Assembly (NCBI GenBank): GCA_002254595.1 | Contig: NJEH01000037.1 | Location: forward strand, 1-7,985 | Length of the DNA: 7,985 nucleotides | DNA from: Thermofilum sp. ex4484_15 | GTDB taxonomy: Archaea; Thermoproteota; Thermoprotei; Thermofilales; EX4484-15 | Direction of reading: 5' to 3' | Shown: piece by piece, positions 1-5,236 of the stretch | How positions within the stretch are numbered: position 1 is the stretch's first letter | How the letters are laid out: each line of letters begins with the position of its first letter | Notes under the pieces: model-generated | The model's database searches: none | The model's input: only the letters and a program-made list of their open reading frames with translations | What the model was told of the DNA's origin: nothing | Translations under genes and position numbers: made by a program

Positions 1-2
1 TT

Positions 3-233
3 ATAATAAGAGGGGATTTCGCCGGTCATGAAGGTAAGGTTGTAAGGGTAGATAAAAAGAGAGTAAGGATATTCGTAGAGGGGGCTACTAGGAGGAAAAC
101 TAGCGGTAGTACAGTATTAGTGCCCATCCATCCATCTAAGGTAGTTATAACTAAATTGGATCTCACCGATAAATATAGGAAGGAGATGATAGAGAGGAAA
201 AAGGTGAGCGGCGGTGAAGGAGGTAAGGGGTAG
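3..233 (+). CDS. rpl24: Large-subunit ribosomal protein uL24 (L24), C-terminal part, 5' end outside window
   Basis: The reading frame enters at base 3 and ends at TAG 231-233, giving 76 residues without a start codon. The first residues (IIRGDFAGHEGKVVRVDKK) form a KOW motif, the RNA-binding loop of uL24. The block VEGATRRK..GS.VLVPIHPSKVVITKLDL that follows is typical of archaeal L24. uL24 binds 23S rRNA early in 50S assembly. The gene runs into eS4 with a 20-base overlap, which suggests translational coupling. The tail (KKVSGGEGGKG) is basic and glycine-rich. Identification is firm; only the N-terminal residues are missing, cut by the window edge. Confidence 0.95.
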   Translation: MIRGDFAGHEGKVVRVDKKRVRIFVEGATRRKTSGSTVLVPIHPSKVVITKLDLTDKYRKEMIERKKVSGGEGGKG

Positions 234-960
234 TTTAAGGCATCTAAGGAGGGAAGTAGCGCCCCCTTATTGGCCAATACTTAAGAAGGAGTATACGTGG
301 ACTGTAAAGCCCAGCCCAGGTCCTCATCCCGTTAGGAGGTCGATACCTTTAGGGATAATAGTAAGGGACATCCTTAAGTACGCTCGTACAATGAGGGAGG
401 CGAGGAGGATATTAAGTGAAGGCCACATAAAGGTAGATGGTAAGGTTAGGAAGGATTACAAGTTCCCAGTAGGGTTAATGGACGTACTTGAGGTAACTAC
501 TACTGGTGAGGCATATAGGATCGTACCTCACCCACAGAAGTTCTTAACCCTTTTACCCATACCTAAAGAGGAAGCTAGTTTTAAATTATGTAGAATAGAG
601 GGAAAGAGTAACGTTAAAGGTGGAGCTTTCCAACTTCACTTACATGACGGTAGGAACCTGTTGGTAGGAGCTGAGGAAGCAACTAAGTATACGACTTATG
701 ATGTAATTAAAATAAGAATTCCCGAACAGGAAATAGTAGAGCACGTTAAGTTCAGGGAGGGAGTATTAGCTGTAATAATAGACGGTAGAAACGTAGGTAA
801 GGCGGGCAAGGTTAAGTCGATAGTTAGGATCTTTAAGAAAGCGAACGCTTTAGTCACCTTAGAGGATAACGAGGGTAGGGAAACTAGGACCTTGCTTAAA
901 TACGTCTTCGCGGTAGGTTCAGATAAACCTCTACTAGAGGTGATACCGCGTGGAAGTTAA
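214..960 (+). CDS. rps4e: Small-subunit ribosomal protein eS4 (S4e)
   Basis: This 248-residue protein is the archaeal/eukaryotic 30S protein S4e, which has no bacterial counterpart. In order: a basic N-terminus (RGSLRHLRREVAPPYW), the conserved block W.VKPSPGPHPVRRSIPL (about 29-45), an S4-type RNA-binding domain (about 50-95, ending DYKFPVGLMDVLEV), a central S4e domain, and a KOW-like segment (about 175-225, NVGKAGKVKSI). The GTG start at 214 is chosen because GGTGA at 203-207 lies at ideal spacing and no other ATG, GTG or TTG occurs before the conserved block. It overlaps uL24 by 20 bases and uL5 by 11. Length is normal for the family. Confidence 0.96.
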   Translation: MKEVRGSLRHLRREVAPPYWPILKKEYTWTVKPSPGPHPVRRSIPLGIIVRDILKYARTMREARRILSEGHIKVDGKVRKDYKFPVGLMDVLEVTTTGEAYRIVPHPQKFLTLLPIPKEEASFKLCRIEGKSNVKGGAFQLHLHDGRNLLVGAEEATKYTTYDVIKIRIPEQEIVEHVKFREGVLAVIIDGRNVGKAGKVKSIVRIFKKANALVTLEDNEGRETRTLLKYVFAVGSDKPLLEVIPRGS

Positions 961-1483
961 ATCCCCCACCTTTGATAATCCCATGAGAAGATTGAGGATC
1001 GGGAAGGTAGTAGTTAATATGGCTGTAGGTGAATCGGGAGAGAAGTTAGCTAAGGCAGCTAAGGTTTTAGAGGAGTTAACAGGACAGAAGCCCTCCTATA
1101 GGAAAGCTAAGAAGACGATTAAGGAATTTGGCATCAGGAGAGGTGAAAACATAGCCTGTATGGTAACTTTAAGGGGTGAAAAGGCCGTTAAGTTCTTTGA
1201 TAGGGCCTTAGAAGCCGTTGATAGAACTATAAGAGCTAGCTCCATAGATGATTATGGTAATGTAGCTTTCGGAGTTAAAGAGCATATAATGTTACCTGGA
1301 ACTAAGTACGACCCCGAAATAGGTACCTTCGGATTTGACATCATACTCAACTTAGAGAGGCCAGGTTTCAGGGTAGCTAGGCGTAGGAGAAAACGATCTA
1401 AAGTAGGCAAATCCCATAGATTAATACCTAAGGAAGAGGTAATTAACTTCCTAGAGGAAAATTTTAACGTAAGGGTGGTATAA
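950..1483 (+). CDS. rpl5: Large-subunit ribosomal protein uL5 (L5)
   Basis: At 177 residues this is a full-length archaeal uL5, which contacts 5S rRNA in the central protuberance of the 50S subunit. Conserved blocks visible are NPMRRLRIGKVVVNMAVGESG (11-31), LTGQKPSYRKAKKTIKEFGIR (43-63), VTLRGEKAVKFFDRALEAVD, and FGVKEHIMLPGTKYDPEIGTFGFD, followed by the basic RVARRRRKRSK. The GTG start at 950 lies 11 bases after the start of GGTGA (939-943) and overlaps the end of eS4 by 11 bases. An internal ATG at 983 would begin at MRRLRIGK and lacks a comparable ribosome site, so the longer form is preferred. uS14 follows after one base. Confidence 0.96.
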   Translation: MEVKSPTFDNPMRRLRIGKVVVNMAVGESGEKLAKAAKVLEELTGQKPSYRKAKKTIKEFGIRRGENIACMVTLRGEKAVKFFDRALEAVDRTIRASSIDDYGNVAFGVKEHIMLPGTKYDPEIGTFGFDIILNLERPGFRVARRRRKRSKVGKSHRLIPKEEVINFLEENFNVRVV

Positions 1484-1484
1484 C

Positions 1485-1649
1485 ATGGGTAAGTATAGGC
1501 CACCCAAAGTACGTACGTATGGGAAGGGATCGAGGAGATGTAGTAGGTGTGGGACCCATGAAGCCTTAATAAGGATTCACGGTTTGATGTTGTGTAGGCG
1601 TTGTTTCAGGGAAGTAGCACCACTCTTAGGCTTTAAAAAGTACATGTGA
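1485..1649 (+). CDS. rps14: Small-subunit ribosomal protein uS14, zinc-ribbon form (54 aa)
   Basis: The short frame ATG 1485 to TGA 1647-1649 encodes 54 residues: N-terminal GKYRPPKVRTYGKGSRRC, then CSRCG, and LCRRCFREVAPLLGFKKYM at the end. Cys19, Cys22, Cys37 and Cys40 form two CxxC knuckles that bind zinc in archaeal uS14; length and both ends match the family. uS14 assembles late into the 30S head. GGTGG at 1474-1478 stands at the same distance from the start as in the neighbouring genes. It begins one base after the uL5 stop and is the last gene before an 88-base gap carrying a promoter, so it probably ends this co-transcribed block. Confidence 0.96.
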   Translation: MGKYRPPKVRTYGKGSRRCSRCGTHEALIRIHGLMLCRRCFREVAPLLGFKKYM

Positions 1650-1737
1650 TGTCTATTCCCTACCTTTAAGGTGCGGTAAGCTTTAAATAAAGGTCCAATA
1701 AATACTTACCGGGTCCTACTTAAGGGGGTAGGCTATT
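1650..1737 (+). promoter_or_regulatory. Promoter region for uS8-eL32-eL19-uL18
   Basis: This 88-base gap breaks the packed cluster. A TATA-like TTTAAATA lies at 1682-1689, with a purine-containing element (GTAAGC) directly upstream where TFB would bind. Standard archaeal spacing puts the transcription start near 1710-1715, leaving an untranslated leader of about 25 bases that carries GGGGGT (1724-1729), whose GGT begins 11 bases before the uS8 ATG. Two inverted repeats accompany it: ACCTT-T-AAGGT at 1662-1672, and CGGTAAG (1674-1680) with CTTACCG (1705-1711), which bracket the TATA box. The promoter is inferred from motif and spacing. Confidence 0.65.
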
Positions 1738-2130
1738 ATGGTAATGATGGATACATTGGCTAATGCCTTAGCTACTATCATGAATAATGAAGTTAGAGGC
1801 CATAAGGAATGCATAATAATGCCAGCATCTAAGTTAATAGCTACGGTCTTAAGGATTATGCAAAGGGAAGGTTATGTAGGCGAATTTGAGTACATAGATG
1901 ACGGTAGGGCAGGAAAATTAAGGGTCCAATTATTAGGTAGGATAAATAAGTGCGGCGTAATAAAGCCTAGGTATCCCGTTAAGAAGAATGAGTATGAGGA
2001 ATGGGAGAGGAGGTACTTACCTTCTAGGAATATAGGTTTCCTTATAGTTTCAACCTCTAGGGGGGTCATGACCCATAAGGAGGCTAAGGAGAAGGGTTTA
2101 GGAGGTGTACTACTGGCTTATGTCTACTAG
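1738..2130 (+). CDS. rps8: Small-subunit ribosomal protein uS8 (S8)
   Basis: This 130-residue protein is the archaeal uS8, which binds helix 21 of 16S rRNA and organises the 30S platform. The N-terminus MVMMDTLANALATIMNNE and the C-terminal signature VSTSRGVMTHKEAKEKGLGGVLLAYVY are diagnostic. The central part (GYVGEFEYIDDGRAGKLRVQLLGRINKCGVIKPRYPV) also fits. The ATG at 1738 is preferred to the in-frame ATGs at 1744 and 1747 because GGGGGT (1724-1729) is then correctly spaced. It is the first gene of its transcription block. The usual next gene, uL6, is missing; instead eL32 starts 11 bases before the uS8 stop. Confidence 0.96.
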   Translation: MVMMDTLANALATIMNNEVRGHKECIIMPASKLIATVLRIMQREGYVGEFEYIDDGRAGKLRVQLLGRINKCGVIKPRYPVKKNEYEEWERRYLPSRNIGFLIVSTSRGVMTHKEAKEKGLGGVLLAYVY

Positions 2131-2509
2131 CGAGCTTGAGAGGTTATTGCGGTTAAGGAAGATTATGAAATCAAAGAAGCCTAAGTTCATCAGGATGAAT
2201 TCCTGGTACTTAACTAGGATAGGTGAGGAGACCTGGAGGAGGCCTAAGGGGTTAGATAACAAGATAAGGTTGGAGAGGAAAGGCTTTCCAGCTAGGGTTA
2301 AGATAGGGTATAGGAAACCTAAGTTAGTTAGAGGGTTACATCCTTCCGGATTAAAGGAGATATTAGTTAATAACGTAGCTGACCTAGTAGGTCTCGATCC
2401 CGAGAGATACGCTATAAGGATAGCATCTACCGTAGGTAGGAGGAAGAGGCGGGAAATCATTAAGGAAGCCGAGAGGATGGGATTAAGGATATTAAATCCG
2501 GGGAGGTGA
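2120..2509 (+). CDS. rpl32e: Large-subunit ribosomal protein eL32 (L32e)
   Basis: From ATG 2120 the protein has 129 residues, normal for archaeal eL32, a 50S protein shared only with eukaryotes. Hallmarks are KKPKFIRMNSWYLTRIGEETWRRPKGLDNKIRLERKGFP (19-57), KIGYRKPKLVRGLHPSGLKEILV, and the basic end VGRRKRREIIKEAERMGLRILNPGR. A longer frame starting at GTG 2105 would add MYYWL, which is not part of the family and has no ribosome site, so the ATG is chosen. GGAGGTG at 2101-2107 is a strong Shine-Dalgarno but sits 12 bases away, longer than in neighbouring genes. The gene overlaps uS8 by 11 bases and runs into eL19. Confidence 0.95.
   Translation: MSTSELERLLRLRKIMKSKKPKFIRMNSWYLTRIGEETWRRPKGLDNKIRLERKGFPARVKIGYRKPKLVRGLHPSGLKEILVNNVADLVGLDPERYAIRIASTVGRRKRREIIKEAERMGLRILNPGR
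2502..2509 (+). promoter_or_regulatory. Full Shine-Dalgarno site that decides the eL19 start
   Basis: GGAGGTGA is a complete match to the complement of the archaeal 16S rRNA 3' end. It overlaps the GTG at 2506, so it cannot serve that codon, but it stands 5 bases before ATT 2515. This favours an unconventional AUU start for eL19, or else coupled reinitiation at the GTGA overlap. Confidence 0.55.
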
Positions 2510-2961
2510 GGGGGATTTCATCAGTAGTTCATGTTAGGAGAATGGCTGCAGAAATATTAGGGGTAGGGGAAAATAGGGTATGGATCTCGCCTGAGCACCT
2601 AAAAAGAGTATCAAATGCTATTTCTAGGGAAGAAGTTAGGAAGCTAATAGATGATGGCTTTATAGGAATAAGGCCGATAAAAGGGACCTCAAGAGTTAGG
2701 GCTAGGCATAGGGCTCTTCAGAGGAAGAAAGGTAGGAGGAAGGGACCAGGGAGCCGTAAAGGTCCTAGGGTCGATAAGAAGGGGCTATGGATGAGTAGAG
2801 TTAGAGCTTTAAGGAAGTTCTTAAGGCGGTTAAGGGATAGGAAGCTAATAGAACCTAAGGTATACAGGAAGTTGTACTTAATGGTGAAAGGAGGGGCGTT
2901 TAGAAGCGTTTCACACTTAAAACTCTACTTAAATGAGCGTAAGCTGATAAGGAGGGTTTAA
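2506..2961 (+). CDS. rpl19e: Large-subunit ribosomal protein eL19 (L19e), start codon uncertain
   Basis: This is eL19, a highly basic helical 50S protein that bridges to the small subunit. Recognised blocks are AAEILGVGENRVWISPEHL, the basic hinge RARHRALQRKKGRRKGPGSRKGPR, and LYLMVKGGAFRSVSHLKLYLNE near the C-terminus. The frame opens at GTG 2506, in a GTGA overlap with the eL32 stop, giving 151 residues. However, no free Shine-Dalgarno precedes this GTG. An in-frame ATT at 2515 follows GGAGGTGA (2502-2509) by 5 bases and yields 148 residues whose N-terminus matches the usual family length. An ATG at 2542 would delete the first conserved helix. Product identity is certain; the start is not. 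Confidence 0.94.
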   Translation: MRGISSVVHVRRMAAEILGVGENRVWISPEHLKRVSNAISREEVRKLIDDGFIGIRPIKGTSRVRARHRALQRKKGRRKGPGSRKGPRVDKKGLWMSRVRALRKFLRRLRDRKLIEPKVYRKLYLMVKGGAFRSVSHLKLYLNERKLIRRV

Positions 2962-2962
2962 G

Positions 2963-3559
2963 GTGGTTAGATCCGGCTACAGGTTAAAGTTAAAGAGGAG
3001 AAGATTGGGGTTAACAAATTATTATAAAAGGAGGAAATTAATACTTTCAGGTAAACCTAGATTAGTAGTTAGGAAAACTAACAAACACATCATAGCTCAG
3101 GTAGTTTTAGCTAAACCAGAGGGGGACGTAACAGTAGTTTCCGCTACCTCCTTAGAGTTAGTAAAGAAGTTCAAGTGGAGGGGGGATCCGAATAATACTC
3201 CTGCTGCTTACTTAATAGGCTTAATAATAGGTTATAAAGCGTTAAAGGCGGGCGTTAAGGAGGCAATCCTGGATATAGGCCTGCATAGACCTGTTAAAGG
3301 GGCTAGGGTTTTCGCTACCTTAAAGGGGGCAGTAGATGCCGGTTTAAAGGTACCTCACTCGGGGGAAATATTACCCTCTGAGGATAGGTTAAATGGTAGT
3401 ACTATAGCTACTTACGCTAAATACTTACTAGCTAACGATCCCTCTAAATACCAAACGCAATTCTCCAAATATTTAGAGAGGGGATTAAAACCAGAGGAAT
3501 TGCCTGTCCACTTCTCAGAGGTTAGGAAAGCCATAGAGGATTACTTTTCAAGGGGTTAA
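2963..3559 (+). CDS. rpl18: Large-subunit ribosomal protein uL18 (L18)
   Basis: This 198-residue protein is the archaeal uL18, a 5S rRNA binder in the central protuberance that works beside uL5. Typical segments are RRLGLTNYYKRRKLILSGKPRLVVRKTNKHIIAQVV, KKFKWRGDPNNTPAAYLIGLIIGYKAL, ILDIGLHRPVKGARVFATLKGAVDAGLKVPHS and the crenarchaeal tail YLERGLKPEELPVHFSEV. The GTG start at 2963 lies one base after the eL19 stop and is preceded by GGAGGG (2951-2956). It closes the second + block. Its stop is only one base from the stop of the oppositely oriented uL30, and no T-tract terminator is visible after it. Confidence 0.96.
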   Translation: MVRSGYRLKLKRRRLGLTNYYKRRKLILSGKPRLVVRKTNKHIIAQVVLAKPEGDVTVVSATSLELVKKFKWRGDPNNTPAAYLIGLIIGYKALKAGVKEAILDIGLHRPVKGARVFATLKGAVDAGLKVPHSGEILPSEDRLNGSTIATYAKYLLANDPSKYQTQFSKYLERGLKPEELPVHFSEVRKAIEDYFSRG

Positions 3560-3560
3560 A

Positions 3561-4028
3561 TTAAATCATCTTCCTTAATAGGTCATTTATCGCTTTACCT
3601 CTATAGCCCAATTCTCCGTTGTTACCATATTGTTTCCTTATCGAGCCCTTAAACCCTCCCCTTGGCGGATGTAATCTAAATACTGGTTTTAATTCAGGTA
3701 AGTCCTTAAGGTCTAGCTTACCCTTTAGTATTGCTTTGGCTAGTTCTCTTGCGTCGGAAAAGCCATACTTACGTAGGAATTTCTCGTTCAATTTCCTATT
3801 TCCCACCAATCTCCCTCGTTTCTCTAATAGAAGCGTTAAAGTATCTTCATCTATTTCCCCCCAGGTTACATAGTTCTGTATTTTTTTGAGCATGCCCCTA
3901 TAGGAATCGTTATCGCTTACTATTACGGCGTGAAACTTCTTAAATAACCTAAGTAACTCCAAAGTATACCTGCTATCTGGATCGACGTCTACAGTACCCC
4001 TAATCCTTATTACGGCTAATTTAGCCAT
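3561..4028 (-). CDS. rpl30: Large-subunit ribosomal protein uL30 (L30), inverted
   Basis: From ATG 4028 the protein has 155 residues, the long archaeal form of uL30. Signatures are MAKLAVIRIRGTVDVDPDSR, LRLFKKFHAVIVSDNDSYRGMLKKIQNYVTWGEIDEDTL, and the C-terminal block LHPPRGGFKGSIRKQYGNNGELGYRGKAINDLLRK. An in-frame GTG at 4040 would add MVGN and overlap uS5 by 7 bases; the ATG fits the family N-terminus better. uL30 follows uS5 by five bases, so the two share a transcript. In most archaea both lie on the same strand as the surrounding genes; here the pair is reversed. Codon use (AGG, TTA, GTA) is like that of the neighbours, so recent foreign origin is unlikely. Confidence 0.94.
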   Translation of the reverse strand: MAKLAVIRIRGTVDVDPDSRYTLELLRLFKKFHAVIVSDNDSYRGMLKKIQNYVTWGEIDEDTLTLLLEKRGRLVGNRKLNEKFLRKYGFSDARELAKAILKGKLDLKDLPELKPVFRLHPPRGGFKGSIRKQYGNNGELGYRGKAINDLLRKMI

Positions 4029-4033
4029 GTTCC

Positions 4034-4654
4034 CTACCACTCCGCGGGGGTCTTAAGTTTATATGTATTCCTTAAGGCGTTGAAAGTAGCCTTAGCGAAA
4101 TTTATGGTAGTACGGGTAGAGCCCCTAGTCCTAGTCCATACGTCCTTTATGCCTGCTAACCTCAATACGGCCTTAGCTACCTCTCCGGCTACCAATCCAA
4201 CACCCTTAGGAGCGGGTATTAACCATATCTCTACGCTACCGCTCTTACCATATACTTTGAAAGGCACACTATGGGGCTCGCCGCAAAGACATTCCCAACT
4301 ACCGCACCCCCTTCTTACCGGAGCTATATTTAGTTTAGCATCTACTATGGCTTTTTCAATAGCTTGCCTTACTTGCTTAGCCTTACCCATACCTACCCCT
4401 ACGTAGCCATTGTAATTACCTACCGCTACTAAGGCTTGGAAAGTACTTACCTCGCCTGCATCAGTTTGCCTTTGCACTAAGTTTATATTTAGTACTTCAT
4501 GTTGTAGTCCCGGAAGTAAAGCGTCTACTATTTCCACCTCTCTTATAGGTAAGTTCTCTTCGAATATTTGTTCTATTGAAGCTATTTTACCCTCCTTAAC
4601 TAACTTACCTACCTTAGTTCTAGGTTGCCATTCCTCTAAGGCCTCAGAGGACAT
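4034..4654 (-). CDS. rps5: Small-subunit ribosomal protein uS5 (S5), inverted
   Basis: At 206 residues this is full-length archaeal uS5, at the mRNA entry side of the 30S subunit and important for decoding accuracy. It shows an archaeal N-terminal extension (EEWQPRTKVGKLVKEGKI), the S5 double-stranded-RNA-binding fold (about 45-110, FQALVAVGNYNGYVGVGMGKAKQVRQAIEKAI), the archaeal Cys-containing loop RRGCGSWECLCGEPHSVPF (Cys117, 122, 124), and the C-terminal block LIPAPKGVGLVAGEVAKAVLRLAGIKDVWT. The ATG at 4654 has GGGAG five bases upstream on the - strand. It leads the two-gene - strand unit uS5-uL30 and has its own promoter. Confidence 0.95.
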   Translation of the reverse strand: MSSEALEEWQPRTKVGKLVKEGKIASIEQIFEENLPIREVEIVDALLPGLQHEVLNINLVQRQTDAGEVSTFQALVAVGNYNGYVGVGMGKAKQVRQAIEKAIVDAKLNIAPVRRGCGSWECLCGEPHSVPFKVYGKSGSVEIWLIPAPKGVGLVAGEVAKAVLRLAGIKDVWTRTRGSTRTTINFAKATFNALRNTYKLKTPAEW

Positions 4655-4783
4655 ATCAACTCCCTAGGCTAAATCCCTTAATTTAGTTAAAAACTTTTAG
4701 GTACGTCTCTACGACTACTTAGCTTTAGGTAAAGTATTTAAGTTATGCTAAGGTATTCATCACGAATTCGAGGAGGTAAACGG
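4655..4783. promoter_or_regulatory. Divergent promoter region between uS5 (-) and uL15 (+)
   Basis: This 129-base region must start transcripts both ways. On the - strand, AAAGTTTTTAAC (+ coordinates 4686-4697) is a TATA-like box placed to start transcription near 4666, giving a leader of about a dozen bases before uS5. On the + strand, TATTTAAG at 4735-4742 would start uL15 transcription near 4760-4766; GGAGGT at 4772-4777 is its ribosome site. The boxes are about 45 bases apart. Motifs and spacing support the assignment; nothing else recognisable lies here. Confidence 0.6.
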
Positions 4784-5236
4784 ATGTCCGTTAGGAGGGA
4801 GAAGAAGTCGAGGAGTTTAAGGGGTTGGCGCACCCATAGTTGGGGGAGGGTAGGACAGCATAGGAGGAGCGGTAGAAAGGGGGGTAGAGGTAAGGCCGGG
4901 CTCCATAAACATAAGTGGTCCTGGGTAGTTAAATATCAACCTGATTACTTCGGTAAGAGGGGATTTACTAGGCACCCATCTATAACTCCCATCCCTAAAA
5001 CGATCAATGTAGGGGAGGTAAATGAAAGAGTTAAGGAATGGCTAGCTGAAGGGAAGGTAACTAAGGAGGGGAACGCTTATTTAGTCGATTTACCATCATT
5101 AGGTTACAGTAAGTTACTGGGGAGGGGTGAGGTAACCTTACCTTTAATAATAAAAGTCCTTTCCGCTACTAAGTCGGCTATATCTAAAGTAGAGGAAGCG
5201 GGGGGTAAAGTAGAAGTAGTAGGTGGTAGTAGATGA
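4784..5236 (+). CDS. rpl15: Large-subunit ribosomal protein uL15 (L15)
   Basis: From ATG 4784 the protein has 150 residues, normal for archaeal uL15, a 50S protein threading 23S rRNA near the tunnel. The glycine- and basic-rich N-terminal arm (RREKKSRSLRGWRTHSWGRVGQHRRSGRKGGRGKAG) and YFGKRGFTRHP are characteristic, followed by a globular C-terminal part. GGAGGT (4772-4777) precedes this ATG by six bases. A longer in-frame ATG at 4745 would add 13 non-conserved residues, would lie upstream of the expected transcript start, and is rejected. It overlaps secY by four bases (ATGA). With uS5-uL30 inverted, uL15 becomes the first gene of its own unit. Confidence 0.95.
   Translation: MSVRREKKSRSLRGWRTHSWGRVGQHRRSGRKGGRGKAGLHKHKWSWVVKYQPDYFGKRGFTRHPSITPIPKTINVGEVNERVKEWLAEGKVTKEGNAYLVDLPSLGYSKLLGRGEVTLPLIIKVLSATKSAISKVEEAGGKVEVVGGSR

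Noticed and set aside
2105..2119. Longer eL32 start at GTG 2105 (adds MYYWL)
   Set aside because: The extra residues are not in the family, and the Shine-Dalgarno GGAGGTG overlaps this GTG.
1252..2460. Open - strand frames over uL5, uS8 and eL32
   Set aside because: They lie antisense to certain genes, are rich in Leu/Ser/Pro as expected of complementary frames, and have no promoter or ribosome site.
4029..4040. Longer uL30 start at GTG 4040 (adds MVGN)
   Set aside because: The ATG at 4028 matches the usual family N-terminus; the longer form cannot be fully excluded.
3619..4406. Open + strand frames over uL30 and uS5 (3619-3873, 4080-4406)
   Set aside because: They are shadows of well-identified ribosomal genes on the other strand and have no family resemblance or ribosome sites.
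3557..4685. Inverted repeat TAAATTAA (3557-3564) / TTAATTTA (4678-4685) flanking the inverted uL30-uS5 segment
   Set aside because: Only eight AT-only bases, which is expected by chance in AT-rich intergenic sequence, so it is not evidence for the inversion mechanism.
4745..4783. Longer uL15 start at ATG 4745
   Set aside because: It adds 13 non-conserved residues, lies beside the TATA box and has no ribosome site, whereas ATG 4784 has GGAGGT at good spacing.
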